64,000 nt of DNA from Altererythrobacter sp. B11 (GTDB lineage Bacteria; Pseudomonadota; Alphaproteobacteria; Sphingomonadales; Sphingomonadaceae). The notes under the pieces are model-generated. The model was given only the letters and a program-made list of their open reading frames with translations. It was not told where the DNA came from and made no database searches. A program made the translations under genes and the position numbers. Location of the stretch: positions 682,001 through 746,000 of the forward strand of contig NZ_AP018498.1 of the NCBI RefSeq assembly GCF_003569745.1, read 5' to 3'. Every line of letters begins with the position of its first letter. Positions within the stretch are counted from its first letter, which is position 1. Shown piece after piece: positions 1 through 7,960 of this stretch.

Positions 1-1271
1 GCCGCCTGTGCGCTGCGCAGCGCCTCGGCCGGATTGCCTGTCATCACCTGCTGTTCGGCGCTCGCCAGCCGGGCGCGGGGCATGTCGCCATTGGCGGCAT
101 AGACAACGCCCAGCTGATACCAGGCGAATGGTATCTCGCGGTCGCGCCCCACCGCGGCGCGCAGCACCTGCTCCGCTTCCGGATAATTGGCGGAATCTTC
201 CGTGGCGATCAGTGCGTGGCCGAAGGTGGAAGCGATCAGCGGGGTGAAATGGGTCAGTTCGCTCGCCCGCCGCAGCGGCGCCAGCGCGTCCCCCGGCCTG
301 CCCGATTCGAGCAGCACCTGCCCCTGCAGTTCGAGGAAATAGGGATTGTCCGGTTCCTCGGCGATCAGCGCTTCGGTCTCGGCCAGTGCCTTATCCATCC
401 GCGCTTCCTTGTGATAGGCGTAGGCGCGAGCGTAGCGCGCAGGCACGCCGGTCATCGTCTCGGGATAGGCATTCAGCGTCTGCGCCGGCGTGGCGAGATA
501 GCCATAGAGCTTGGCCTTGATCGCCAGGAAGCGGCGCTGCTGGTCGGCATCGGGCGGGGTGTTCCACGCCGGATCCTTCTCATACACCCCCTCCAGCCGC
601 GAAATACGGTCCCCCGTCAGCGGGTGGGTGCGGGCGAAGCCGGCTTCGTCGCTCTGGCTGTAGCCGTAGCGGAATTCCTGATTCTGCAGCTTCTTGAAGA
701 AGGCGAGCGAGCCCTTGCCGGTGATGCCCGCCTTGGAAAGATACTCGGCGCCCGCGGCATCGGCGCTGGCTTCCTGAGTGCGGCTGAACTGCAGGAAGCT
801 GCCGATGGCGGCCTGCTGGCCCAGCGCCATGGCGCCCATGCCGGCTTCCGGCGCGCCGGCCAGTGCCGCCGCCAGCCCCACCAACATGGAAAGCGCGCTG
901 ATCTTGGTCGCCTTGCCGGCTCCCTGCGAATAGCCGATGATGTGGCCGCCGGTGATATGCCCCAGCTCGTGCGCCAGCACGCCCTGCACTTCATTGGCGC
1001 TTTCCGCCGCATTGATGAGGCCGGAATGGACATAGATCCGCTGCCCGCCCGCAACGAAGGCGTTGATCGATGGATCGTTGAGCAGCACCACGTCCACCGC
1101 GCCGGGCTGGAGCCCCGCGGCCGCGGCCAGCGGATCGATCATCTGCTGCAGCAGCGCCTCGGTTTCGGCGTCGCGCAGCACATCCTGCGCCGCAGCCGGC
1201 TGCGCCAGGGCGAAGGCGGACAATGCCAGAAGGGCCAGCAGGCGGGACAGCGGACGAAGGAGGGCGCGCAT
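1..1271 (-). CDS. M48 family metalloprotease with TPR-like C-terminal region (partial)
   Basis: Zinc metalloprotease, probably periplasmic and acting in outer-membrane protein quality control like BepA/YfgC. Translation from the ATG at 1271 begins MRALLRPLSRLLALL, a signal peptide ending near AQPAAAQ. The zinc motif HELGH lies at residues 101-105, and a downstream glutamate in the stretch QEASADAAG fits the third ligand. Residues from about 260 onward are helical and Ala/Leu-rich with TPR-like spacing (for example EEPDNPYFLELQGQVLLESG). The gene runs off the window start, so only 423 codons are visible and the C-terminus is missing. The family assignment is firm; the exact substrate is inferred. 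Confidence 0.93.
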   Translation of the reverse strand, partial: MRALLRPLSRLLALLALSAFALAQPAAAQDVLRDAETEALLQQMIDPLAAAAGLQPGAVDVVLLNDPSINAFVAGGQRIYVHSGLINAAESANEVQGVLAHELGHITGGHIIGYSQGAGKATKISALSMLVGLAAALAGAPEAGMGAMALGQQAAIGSFLQFSRTQEASADAAGAEYLSKAGITGKGSLAFFKKLQNQEFRYGYSQSDEAGFARTHPLTGDRISRLEGVYEKDPAWNTPPDADQQRRFLAIKAKLYGYLATPAQTLNAYPETMTGVPARYARAYAYHKEARMDKALAETEALIAEEPDNPYFLELQGQVLLESGRPGDALAPLRRASELTHFTPLIASTFGHALIATEDSANYPEAEQVLRAAVGRDREIPFAWYQLGVVYAANGDMPRARLASAEQQVMTGNPAEALRSAQA

Positions 1272-1349
1272 AGCCGCAGGGCTAGCGCATTTGCGCCTGA
1301 ACGGGAACTGAAGTGGCGACAGCGTCCGCGCGCGGCGGGTTTCGGGCGG

Positions 1350-2834
1350 TCAGCCGAGCAGGCGGCGCGCGGCGCGCTCCACCAGCCCGTCATCCTCCGG
1401 CACTTCGCCCAGCACGACCACTTCGCCGTCCTGCTCGCGGCGGATCATCACCAGGCCGAATTCGCTGCCTTCCACCGGAATGGCGGCGAGGCCGGTGGGT
1501 TCGATCCGGCGCAGCTTGCTTTCCAGCGCCTTGCGCCGCGTGTTCGGCTTCGCCTCCCGGCCTTGTTCCTCGCGCCGCAGGCGGCGCTCTTCCTTGACCA
1601 CACCCTTGAGGCCCCCTTCCGCATCGCGGAGGAAGCCGGCGAGCGTGCCGCGCGGCAGGTCCAGCCGGCGGGCGTGATTCAGCGCAGCGGCGTATTCGGC
1701 CAGCCGCGTCTTGTCGTAATCGGCGCCGAACACCAGCTTCGCCACCGGCGTCATCGGCGCGCGATCCTGCATGGCGAGGCCCGCGTCGGCCAGCAGTTCG
1801 GCGAATTCCTCCGCCTCCCCATCGGCCGCGAGGGAGAAATCATAGGCGTGGCCGATCGCGGCATAGAGCGCCGCACGGGTGCGATCCTCGCAGCTGAGCG
1901 CAATGCTCGCCATCTCGCGTGCGGCGGCCAGCCAGTCGCTGAGGCTGGCTTCGTCCGGCACAGCGGAGGACGCCACATCGGCGAAGGAATCGGGCGTGAG
2001 CTCCAGCGGTTCGTCTGCCGCGTCCCAACCCAGGGCCACGGCGAGTTCGTGCGGCGGTTCCGCCGTCGGATCGCCCACGCGGCTTGTATCGGGGCCGAAG
2101 GTCGGACGCGGCAGCCCGTCGTCGCCATCGGTGAGGGCGGGCGCTGCCTCCTCGCTGGGCAGTGCGGCCGGCCCGTCGGCCCAGTCGGTCAGCGGATCGC
2201 GCTTGCCACGCGGCGGCTCCAGCGCCTGGTCGATCTCCAGCAAGAGCTCGTCCGACCCCTGCTGGTCGGCCAGCTCCTTCCAGTTGATCACGCCGTAGAT
2301 GAAATCGATCGTGTCGTCGTCGCTGGAATAGGGCAGCAGGATGCCGCGATACAGGATCGTCTGCCCCCGCTGGTTCACGAATTCCGCTTCGAAGCCGATC
2401 GGCGCCTGATTGGCGATGATCTGCATGTAATGATCGGTGATGCGGCTGAGCAGCGAACGGCCCGGCACATCCTGCAGCCGGTGCAGCGTTTCGCTCGCCA
2501 CGCCGCACTCCGCGGCCAGCTGCCCGCCGAGATAGGCGATGCCCGGATTGTCCACCCCGGTGGAGAAATCCAGCAGCACGCTGTTGGGCGCGAAATCGGG
2601 CAGCGCCGCGGGGTCGAGATCCTCGATGGCGGGGAAATTGCGATCGCGCAGCAGGCTGGCCCAATGATTATAGGCGCGCACCTGCATGCGCCGTTCGTCC
2701 TGCCCGATCGCGGCAGGCGGCGGGGCGCTGACAATCTCGTCCTCGGCAAGCGCGTGGTCAGGCTCGTCACCTGCCAGATCATCGAATTTACCGCGCAACG
2801 TATCCATGAGGAGCGCCCCTGTAGTCATTCGCAT
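1350..2834 (-). CDS. PAS-domain protein of the alphaproteobacterial PAS_5 type
   Basis: A 494-residue soluble protein. Residues about 55-180 look like the PAS_5 (PF07310-type) domain: motifs such as YNHWASLLRDRNFPAIEDLD and GRSLLSRITDHY, followed by FEAEFVNQRGQTILYRGILLPYS. The middle is acidic and low in structure. The C-terminal part holds a highly charged KEERRLRREEQGREAK helix and a short beta-rich tail. No output domain such as a kinase or GGDEF is visible, so it may sense a signal or only scaffold. Start is uncertain: ATGs at 2834, 2828 and 2807 are all in frame, and the last has an AGGGG about 8 nt upstream. It stands alone on this strand. Confidence 0.8.
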   Translation of the reverse strand: MRMTTGALLMDTLRGKFDDLAGDEPDHALAEDEIVSAPPPAAIGQDERRMQVRAYNHWASLLRDRNFPAIEDLDPAALPDFAPNSVLLDFSTGVDNPGIAYLGGQLAAECGVASETLHRLQDVPGRSLLSRITDHYMQIIANQAPIGFEAEFVNQRGQTILYRGILLPYSSDDDTIDFIYGVINWKELADQQGSDELLLEIDQALEPPRGKRDPLTDWADGPAALPSEEAAPALTDGDDGLPRPTFGPDTSRVGDPTAEPPHELAVALGWDAADEPLELTPDSFADVASSAVPDEASLSDWLAAAREMASIALSCEDRTRAALYAAIGHAYDFSLAADGEAEEFAELLADAGLAMQDRAPMTPVAKLVFGADYDKTRLAEYAAALNHARRLDLPRGTLAGFLRDAEGGLKGVVKEERRLRREEQGREAKPNTRRKALESKLRRIEPTGLAAIPVEGSEFGLVMIRREQDGEVVVLGEVPEDDGLVERAARRLLG

Positions 2835-2931
2835 GGCGGCCTTTGTGGCTGCTCGTGGTAAATTAACCGTAAAGTGTTCTCGAAAGGAGAGGGTCTCCGC
2901 CTCTTTACGATGACGCCAACCCGCGCTGACG

Positions 2932-3438
2932 TCAGAAGATGTAGCGCATGCGGATCGCCTGATGGACGGAGCGCGACCCGACCTCGAAGGCGGCATCGCT
3001 GAAGCGCGGCGGCCCCATGCGCAGCCGTGCGTCCCGGGAAAAGCCGAAGCCTTCGCGCGGCAGGGTGCCGAGCAGCCGGTCCGCCTTGCCATTGCCGTTC
3101 TCGTCATGCAGCACGGCGATCGCATATTCGCCGGGGACCACTGCCGGGAACACGATGGTCAGCGGCTCCCCGCTCGCCACGCTTGCGCTGTAGGCGCCGC
3201 TATCGTCGCTGCAGTCGGGAAAATGGCCCGCCAAGGACGTCATGCAGGCGCGCACGATCCCCTTGTCCGATCGCAGCCCGGTCACCTGCACCTCCACCCG
3301 CACGCGCAGCTGCTGCGCCGGTGGGGAGGCGGAGACCAGCAGCGGCGCTGCCAGCACCGCGCTCAGCGGGGCGCGGAGAGGCCGCGGTCGGTGCCGCACA
3401 GGCGATCCCAGAAACGGAAATAGAGGCCGTAATTGCAT
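2932..3438 (-). CDS. DUF2141 domain-containing secreted protein
   Basis: Small exported protein of the DUF2141 family, function unknown. The family signature is the C-terminal run IAVLHDENGNGKADR, followed by LLGTLPREGFGFSRDA and MGPPRFSDAAFEV. The first listed ATG (3438) would make it overlap the upstream desaturase-like gene by 76 nt. A GTG at 3357, 5 nt after that gene's stop, is an alternative start but leaves only a short signal peptide (LAAPLLVSASPPAQQ). It is probably co-transcribed with the desaturase-like gene at 3363-4079. Two cysteines (VRACMTS and DCSDD) may form a disulfide. Confidence 0.75.
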   Translation of the reverse strand: MQLRPLFPFLGSPVRHRPRPLRAPLSAVLAAPLLVSASPPAQQLRVRVEVQVTGLRSDKGIVRACMTSLAGHFPDCSDDSGAYSASVASGEPLTIVFPAVVPGEYAIAVLHDENGNGKADRLLGTLPREGFGFSRDARLRMGPPRFSDAAFEVGSRSVHQAIRMRYIF

Positions 3439-4079
3439 CGGTACTCGTCATGGTGGCGTTGATGGTGGCTCGCGGTGATCAGCCAGCCGCCGATCCGCGA
3501 ATGGACGAGGGCGCGGGGAAACAGCTCCCAGCCCATGTGATTGGTCACGCCCATCACGGTCATGATGGTCAGCACCAGGCCGAGCATGGCGACATGGATG
3601 GGAACGATGAACACCAGCGCGGGGATGACGATGGCCCCGCTCAGCGCCTCGATCGGGTGGAAGCTCATTGCGGCCCATGCCGTGGGCGGGCGGCTGGCGT
3701 GGTGGACCGCATGGGCCACCCGAAACCAGCGCGGCTGGTGCAGCAGGCGGTGGGTCCAGTAGAACCAGCTGTCATGCGCGAACAAATACAGGAACAGCGA
3801 CAGCGGCAGATACCATAGCGGATAATCGTGCCAGCCGCCGTAGATCCGCGTCCAGCCATGCTCCTGCCATCCCCAGGCGACCACGCCGGCGGGCACGCCA
3901 TAGATGGCGGCGGAGGCAAGGGACCAGCCGATTTCCCGCCGGATCTGCGCATTCAGGCCGCGATAGAGCCCCGGCCGCACGCGGGCGGTGGCCAGCGCAA
4001 AGGCTCCGCTCGCCAGCAGATAGCGGAAGGCCACGATCGCGGTCATCGCGAGGGCGGAGAGAAGGATCGCCGCAAACAT
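3363..4079 (-). CDS. sterol desaturase / fatty acid hydroxylase superfamily membrane protein
   Basis: Integral membrane di-iron oxygenase fold of 238 residues. Histidine clusters are present in order: HDSWFYWTHRLLH, then HAVHHASRP, then SFHPIEA, and finally SHHQRHHDEY. Together they match the HX(3)H/HX(2)HH pattern that holds the di-iron centre. Hydrophobic segments lie at residues about 1-30, 50-70 and 120-150. The substrate cannot be read from sequence; lipids, carotenoids and hopanoids are possible. The stop sits inside the start region of the DUF2141 gene, suggesting translational coupling. Confidence 0.9.
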   Translation of the reverse strand: MFAAILLSALAMTAIVAFRYLLASGAFALATARVRPGLYRGLNAQIRREIGWSLASAAIYGVPAGVVAWGWQEHGWTRIYGGWHDYPLWYLPLSLFLYLFAHDSWFYWTHRLLHQPRWFRVAHAVHHASRPPTAWAAMSFHPIEALSGAIVIPALVFIVPIHVAMLGLVLTIMTVMGVTNHMGWELFPRALVHSRIGGWLITASHHQRHHDEYRCNYGLYFRFWDRLCGTDRGLSAPR

Positions 4080-4125
4080 TGCGCGGCGGCTTATGCCCTG
4101 CGGCGGGCGGAATATACAGGGGCGT

Positions 4126-4647
4126 TCAGCCGCCGGCCGGCCAGCTGGAACATTCCGGGTCGTTCGCCACCAGCTGGCGGCGCAGCGCTGCGCGTGCCAG
4201 GCGCTCTACTTCCACCTTTCGCCGCGCCGCGGCCAGCGGATGGCTGGGGGCGGGCCGCACGATTTCGGCATCATAGCCATCGGCCACGATCACGCCGCAG
4301 CAATCGGGGCGGAAATCCTCCCCTTCCAGGCAGGCGCGGTCCAGCTCCGGCGGGAGGCCCCAATAGAAGCGGTCGCAGAAATCGAGATAATCCGGCCATT
4401 TGCCGTCGCCCAGCAGGTCCGATCGCGCCGTCTTGATCTCCACGATCACGATGCGGCCCTTTGGATCGATCCCCATCAGATCGGCCCTCCGGCCATTGCG
4501 CAGCGGCATTTCGGTGAGGCACCAGATGTCGTTGCGCGCGAACAGGCGGCAGATGCCGCGTGCCACGGCCGCGGCGCGGCGCTCCGCTTCGTCGGCAGGC
4601 ACCTCTGCGATGCCGGCGCGGGCAGTGAGAATGGATGAATCGGCCAT
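4126..4647 (-). CDS. mmcB: MmcB family DNA repair protein
   Basis: Homologue of MmcB, a PD-(D/E)XK nuclease-fold protein induced by DNA damage in Caulobacter. The 173-residue protein starts MADSSILTARAG. The core shows the restriction-like active site: E in WCLTEMPLRNGRRADL, D in the ADLMGID stretch, and EIK in IVIVEIKTARSD. The reading frame extends upstream of 4647, but the conserved part starts soon after this ATG, and AAGGAG lies only about 2 nt before it, so the true start is slightly uncertain. It is divergent from the entericidin gene. Confidence 0.88.
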   Translation of the reverse strand: MADSSILTARAGIAEVPADEAERRAAAVARGICRLFARNDIWCLTEMPLRNGRRADLMGIDPKGRIVIVEIKTARSDLLGDGKWPDYLDFCDRFYWGLPPELDRACLEGEDFRPDCCGVIVADGYDAEIVRPAPSHPLAAARRKVEVERLARAALRRQLVANDPECSSWPAGG

Positions 4648-4764
4648 CACTCCTTGCTGGAACGAAAAAGGAACAGGGTCAAGATCATACCGCCCTTGCG
4701 CGAAACGCTTGCCAGCGGCGCCGGGCGGATTCATTTCACGGCAGCAAAGATGAAGGAGCACCGC

Positions 4765-4893
4765 ATGTCCCGTAAAGCCATCGCCATCGCCCTCGCGGCG
4801 CTGTCGGTCACGATCCTGTCCGCCTGCAACACCGTGCAGGGCGTTGGGCGGGATATCGAATCGGTCGGCAAGGCGGGCGAGGACGCCCTCTGA
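4765..4893 (+). CDS. entericidin A/B family lipoprotein
   Basis: A 42-residue lipoprotein. The signal peptide MSRKAIAIALAALSVTILS ends in the lipobox LSAC, followed by the short helix NTVQGVGRDIESVGKAGEDAL typical of entericidin/EcnAB-like proteins. ATG 4765 is chosen over the ATG at 4750 because AAGGAG (4753-4758) sits 6 nt upstream. Such peptides are usually stress-induced envelope lipoproteins; toxin or antidote activity should not be assumed from sequence alone. Confidence 0.92.
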   Translation: MSRKAIAIALAALSVTILSACNTVQGVGRDIESVGKAGEDAL

Positions 4894-4921
4894 TCCAGCC
4901 CGCCTGACTGGCTTGCTCGCG

Positions 4922-5320
4922 TCAGTCGCTGCCGTGTTCCGCGCTCCGCCGCTCGGGCGGCAGCAGGGCCAGCAGCGCTGCGCGGGCGGCCAGGAATTCG
5001 TCCCACAGGGCGCCAGCGGCGGGCGCCGGGTCCACGCCGCGGGCGCTGATCGCCAACAGGGCGGCGATGCCGGGTTCCATCATCGCGCCAATATCGGCGA
5101 TACCGCGTTCCGCGCGGACCCGCCGCCATGCTTCGCCGCGCCGGTGCAGGGCGGCAAAGCGGTCGGATTGGTCGCAGCCGGATACCGCCTCCGCCCCGGC
5201 GAGTGCGGCCACGACATTGGCGGCTTCGCACAGCGCCGCCCATTGCGCGCCGATCGCGGCCACAGGCGGCGCGATATTGGCGGGATGTTCGTTGCGCGGC
5301 GGATTGGCGTTCATCCGCAC
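4922..5320 (-). CDS. hypothetical protein, Ala-rich helical
   Basis: A 132-residue frame with no family I recognise. It is rich in Ala and Arg, has no signal peptide or membrane segment, and appears all-helical (AALCEAANVVAALAGAEAV, then LWDEFLAARAALLALLPPE). Two methionines lie at the start (5320 and 5314). It fills a gap with no competing gene and its codon use resembles its neighbours, which is the main support. It could be a lineage-restricted gene or a chance frame in GC-rich DNA. Confidence 0.55.
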   Translation of the reverse strand: MRMNANPPRNEHPANIAPPVAAIGAQWAALCEAANVVAALAGAEAVSGCDQSDRFAALHRRGEAWRRVRAERGIADIGAMMEPGIAALLAISARGVDPAPAAGALWDEFLAARAALLALLPPERRSAEHGSD

Positions 5321-5374
5321 GAGCCTAGCGCCCGCCGCTTGCGATTCGGTTAGCGCCCGGCTTGCGGAACCACG

Positions 5375-6172
5375 CTACTCCTGCGGAAGATCGGCGAAGG
5401 GATCATCCTCCCCGTCCAGCCCCAGGTCGATATTTGCGGCCCCTTCCTCACCCGAAACCAGCCGGTTGTTCTCCGCGCAGACATATTCGCGGATTTCCCA
5501 GCCGGGCTTCTTCTTGAAGGTCAGGTTCTGGATGTAGGGCTCGGCGAGAACCTCGGGATCGGTGATCGTCAGCTGGAAGCGCATGGTTGCGGGATCTTCC
5601 AGCCAGATCCGCTCGTGAATGCGCATCTGGTCCGAATGGCTGACGCCCGGGGCGATGCTGACCTGCGGGCTGAAGCCGATCGTGTCGACCACCAGCGTGT
5701 CACCCTCCCAGTGACCCACGGAACTGCCATTGAACAGGAAGTCCGGGTCTTCCGGCAGGGGGCGGCCGTCGGTGTAGATGCGCCGTGCCTGGCTGTAGGT
5801 TTCGGTGAAAATCGTCACGCGGCCGGGGGTGAAGAGGAATTCGATCGGATAGGGCTGGCGCAGGATTCCCGGCATGCCGGGCGGCAGGCAATGGGCCTGC
5901 GCATATTGCGACACGCCTTCCTTCTCCTGCTTCGCCTTGAACGCGGCGAGCGCGGCCTTGGCGGACTCAGTCAACACCGGCTCTGCCTGCCGCGGTGCGC
6001 CGGGGGTGAACAGCACCGGGCTCCACACACCGCTGAAATCCGGCAGCTTCTCCAGCTCGGCATAGCCGTGTTGCGGCTTTTCCGCGCTTTGCTGCGCGGT
6101 GGCGCACACCGGCACTACCAGTGCGGCGGCGCCCGCTAGCAGCGGCGCCCAAATCGGCCAACCCTTCATCAC
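5375..6172 (-). CDS. hypothetical exported protein divergent from a DUF6152 gene
   Basis: A 265-residue exported protein with signal peptide MMKGWPIWAPLLAGAAALVV ending near ATAQQ. The mature part contains LPDFSGVWSP, CLPPGMPGILRQPYPIEF, VTIFTETYSQARRIYTDGR, and GSSVGHWEGDTLVVDTIGF. This pattern is common in sphingomonad secreted proteins often found next to DUF6152 genes, but the function is unknown to me. Two cysteines are present. It is transcribed away from the DUF6152 gene with about 140 nt of shared upstream DNA. Confidence 0.85.
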   Translation of the reverse strand: MMKGWPIWAPLLAGAAALVVPVCATAQQSAEKPQHGYAELEKLPDFSGVWSPVLFTPGAPRQAEPVLTESAKAALAAFKAKQEKEGVSQYAQAHCLPPGMPGILRQPYPIEFLFTPGRVTIFTETYSQARRIYTDGRPLPEDPDFLFNGSSVGHWEGDTLVVDTIGFSPQVSIAPGVSHSDQMRIHERIWLEDPATMRFQLTITDPEVLAEPYIQNLTFKKKPGWEIREYVCAENNRLVSGEEGAANIDLGLDGEDDPFADLPQE

Positions 6173-6314
6173 ACCCCTCCGTCATTATCGTTGCCGCCAG
6201 ATTGCTGCGCGGCCCCGGACCGAGTCAAGAGGTGGGTTGATCAAGTCAAACAAATGCTGGCAAATGGTGCCGGTGACCCTGAGCGAAGATGGGCACAGGT
6301 GTGGGAGACGATAC

Positions 6315-6695
6315 ATGGCAGGTAGGATCGGGCTGGCGCTGGTGGCATTCGCGGGTGTGCTGATGGCGGCCACGCCGGGGGCGGCGCATCATTCCACCGC
6401 CATGTTCGAATGGGGCAAGCCGATCGAGATGAAGGGCCTGACGGTGGAGCGGTGGGAATGGACCAATCCGCACACCTTCCTTTACGCCCGCGATGCCGAG
6501 GGCAACCGCTGGGCCTTCGAGGGGATGAGCCCGAATCACCTGTCGCGCGCCGGATGGTCCAAGCGCACGCTGGCACCGGGCGAGAAGATCGACCTCAGCT
6601 ATTACAAGCTGCGCGACGGGCGGCGCGGAGGCTTCAACGTTACCGTGACCAAGGCGGATGGAGCGACGCTGAAACAATTACCCAGCCGCGATTAA
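6315..6695 (+). CDS. DUF6152 family exported protein
   Basis: A 126-residue exported protein. After the signal peptide (MAGRIGLALVAFAGVLMAA) comes AHHSTAMFEW, then VERWEWTNPHTFLYA, which are the conserved landmarks of DUF6152. The two adjacent His residues immediately after the cleavage site and the NPHT motif suggest metal or cofactor binding, but this is inference. ATG 6315 is preferred over upstream in-frame codons because it starts directly at the signal peptide. It is divergently paired with the exported protein at 5375-6172. Confidence 0.87.
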   Translation: MAGRIGLALVAFAGVLMAATPGAAHHSTAMFEWGKPIEMKGLTVERWEWTNPHTFLYARDAEGNRWAFEGMSPNHLSRAGWSKRTLAPGEKIDLSYYKLRDGRRGGFNVTVTKADGATLKQLPSRD

Positions 6696-6818
6696 GCGGG
6701 CTGTCCTCGCACGGGAGTTCTTTTGCTGCGCAGCAGCAACAATTTGTTACACGCCCGGCGAGAACGCGAAACACTCGGCCCTCTATCTCGGTCTCCCCTC
6801 AATAAGTGGAGAACACAC

Positions 6819-7100
6819 GTGCTCGCAGCAACGCTCATCCTTTCGCTGGGATCGCTCGGCGCCGCGCCGGCGGATGCCGAAGCGGCCTATCGCCGCGGTT
6901 GCCATCCCTATGCCAGCAAGACCCTGGCCTGCAGCCTGCAGAAGCAGGACAAGACCGCCGTCGCAGTCGCCAAGGCCGATACCGTCTGCCATCCGGATCC
7001 CACGAAGTCGCAGATTTGCGACGCCCGCGCTCGCAAGGCTGCGGCAAGGGAAGAGCGCCTGGCCATCGAGGATGAACAGCGCAGCGCACGCGAGGAGTGA
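6819..7100 (+). CDS. small secreted Cys-containing protein, unknown function
   Basis: A 93-residue protein starting at GTG 6819 with GGAG 7 nt upstream. The signal peptide MLAATLILSLGSLGAAPADA is followed by a mature part with four cysteines (RRGCHPYA, LACSLQ, DTVCHPD and SQICDAR), suggesting two disulfides, and an acidic helical tail EERLAIEDEQRSAREE. No family is recognised. An upstream 19-nt motif (6733-6751) reappears in front of the carbonic anhydrase gene, so it may belong to the regulon of the adjacent two-component system. Confidence 0.65.
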   Translation: MLAATLILSLGSLGAAPADAEAAYRRGCHPYASKTLACSLQKQDKTAVAVAKADTVCHPDPTKSQICDARARKAAAREERLAIEDEQRSAREE

Positions 7101-7249
7101 TCCCTTCCCCCCGTCGCAAATCCGCCCCCGCGCACCGCGCGGGCGGCGGTGTGCCCGCGGCCCGGGCATATCGGAGATTGCAGCCATGCATGGTGGTGCC
7201 TAAGTAGATGGCCACAAGCCGCGTCATTCCCCGGACATTCCTTGCACCC

Positions 7250-7960
7250 ATGACCGCACAGACGATTCTCGTGGTAGAGGACGATCCGCAGCTGCGCCTG
7301 CTCATCGTCCGCTCGCTCAAGGAGCATGGCTACAACGTGCGCGCGGCCGCCACGGGTGCGGAAATGCTGGTGCACCTGGAAAACGGGCACACCGATCTGA
7401 TCGTGCTCGACATCATGCTGCCCGGCACCAACGGGATCGAACTGCTGCGCCGGCTGCGCGCCCACAGCGATCTGCCGGTGATCTTCATCAGCGCCCGTGC
7501 GGACGAGGCCGACCGTGTGATCGGCCTCGAGCTCGGGGCAGACGATTATCTCGCCAAGCCCTTCGGTACGCGCGAGCTCATCGCGCGCATCGCCGCCGTG
7601 CTGCGCCGCCACGCCAATGGCGCCTCCAGTTCCTCCGAACGGCGGGACGAGGCGCATTTCGGCGACTGGCGGCTGTCCTTCTCGCGCCGCGAGTTGCGAT
7701 CCCCCACCGATGCGCTGGTGGAGCTGACCACGGCAGAGTTCGATCTGCTTACCGTCTTCCTGCAGGAGCCGCAGCGGGCGATCAGCCGCGAAAGGCTGAT
7801 CGAAATGTCGCGCTCGCGCGTTGGCGATTCCTCCGATCGTAGCGTCGACGTGCTGGTCAGCCGCTTGCGCCGCAAGCTGAGCCACGATGGCCAGGATGCA
7901 CCGATCGCCACAGTGCGCGGCGTCGGATACATGTTCCGTGCAGATGTCGAGCTGAGGTGA
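7250..7960 (+). CDS. OmpR-family response regulator
   Basis: DNA-binding response regulator of 236 residues. The receiver domain (1-118) has the acidic pair in VVEDDP, the phospho-acceptor Asp54 in VLDIMLPG, and Lys in LAKPFG. A winged-helix effector domain follows (about 130-230), ending RGVGYMF. An in-frame ATG at 7208 would add 14 residues, but the receiver starts right after ATG 7250. The stop overlaps the GTG of the kinase gene by 4 nt, so the two form a translationally coupled pair. The stimulus is unknown; the downstream carbonic anhydrase and SulP genes make CO2, bicarbonate or pH plausible. Confidence 0.93.
   Translation: MTAQTILVVEDDPQLRLLIVRSLKEHGYNVRAAATGAEMLVHLENGHTDLIVLDIMLPGTNGIELLRRLRAHSDLPVIFISARADEADRVIGLELGADDYLAKPFGTRELIARIAAVLRRHANGASSSSERRDEAHFGDWRLSFSRRELRSPTDALVELTTAEFDLLTVFLQEPQRAISRERLIEMSRSRVGDSSDRSVDVLVSRLRRKLSHDGQDAPIATVRGVGYMFRADVELR

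Noticed and set aside
216..2861. 881-codon plus-strand open frame
   Set aside because: It is antisense to the M48 protease and PAS genes, both with clear domains. The translation is Arg/Gly/Gln-rich without motifs, a known artefact of GC-rich DNA.
4648..4764. EcfG promoter before the entericidin gene
   Set aside because: GGAAC occurs twice (near 4652 and 4662), but no CGTT lies 16-18 nt downstream of either.
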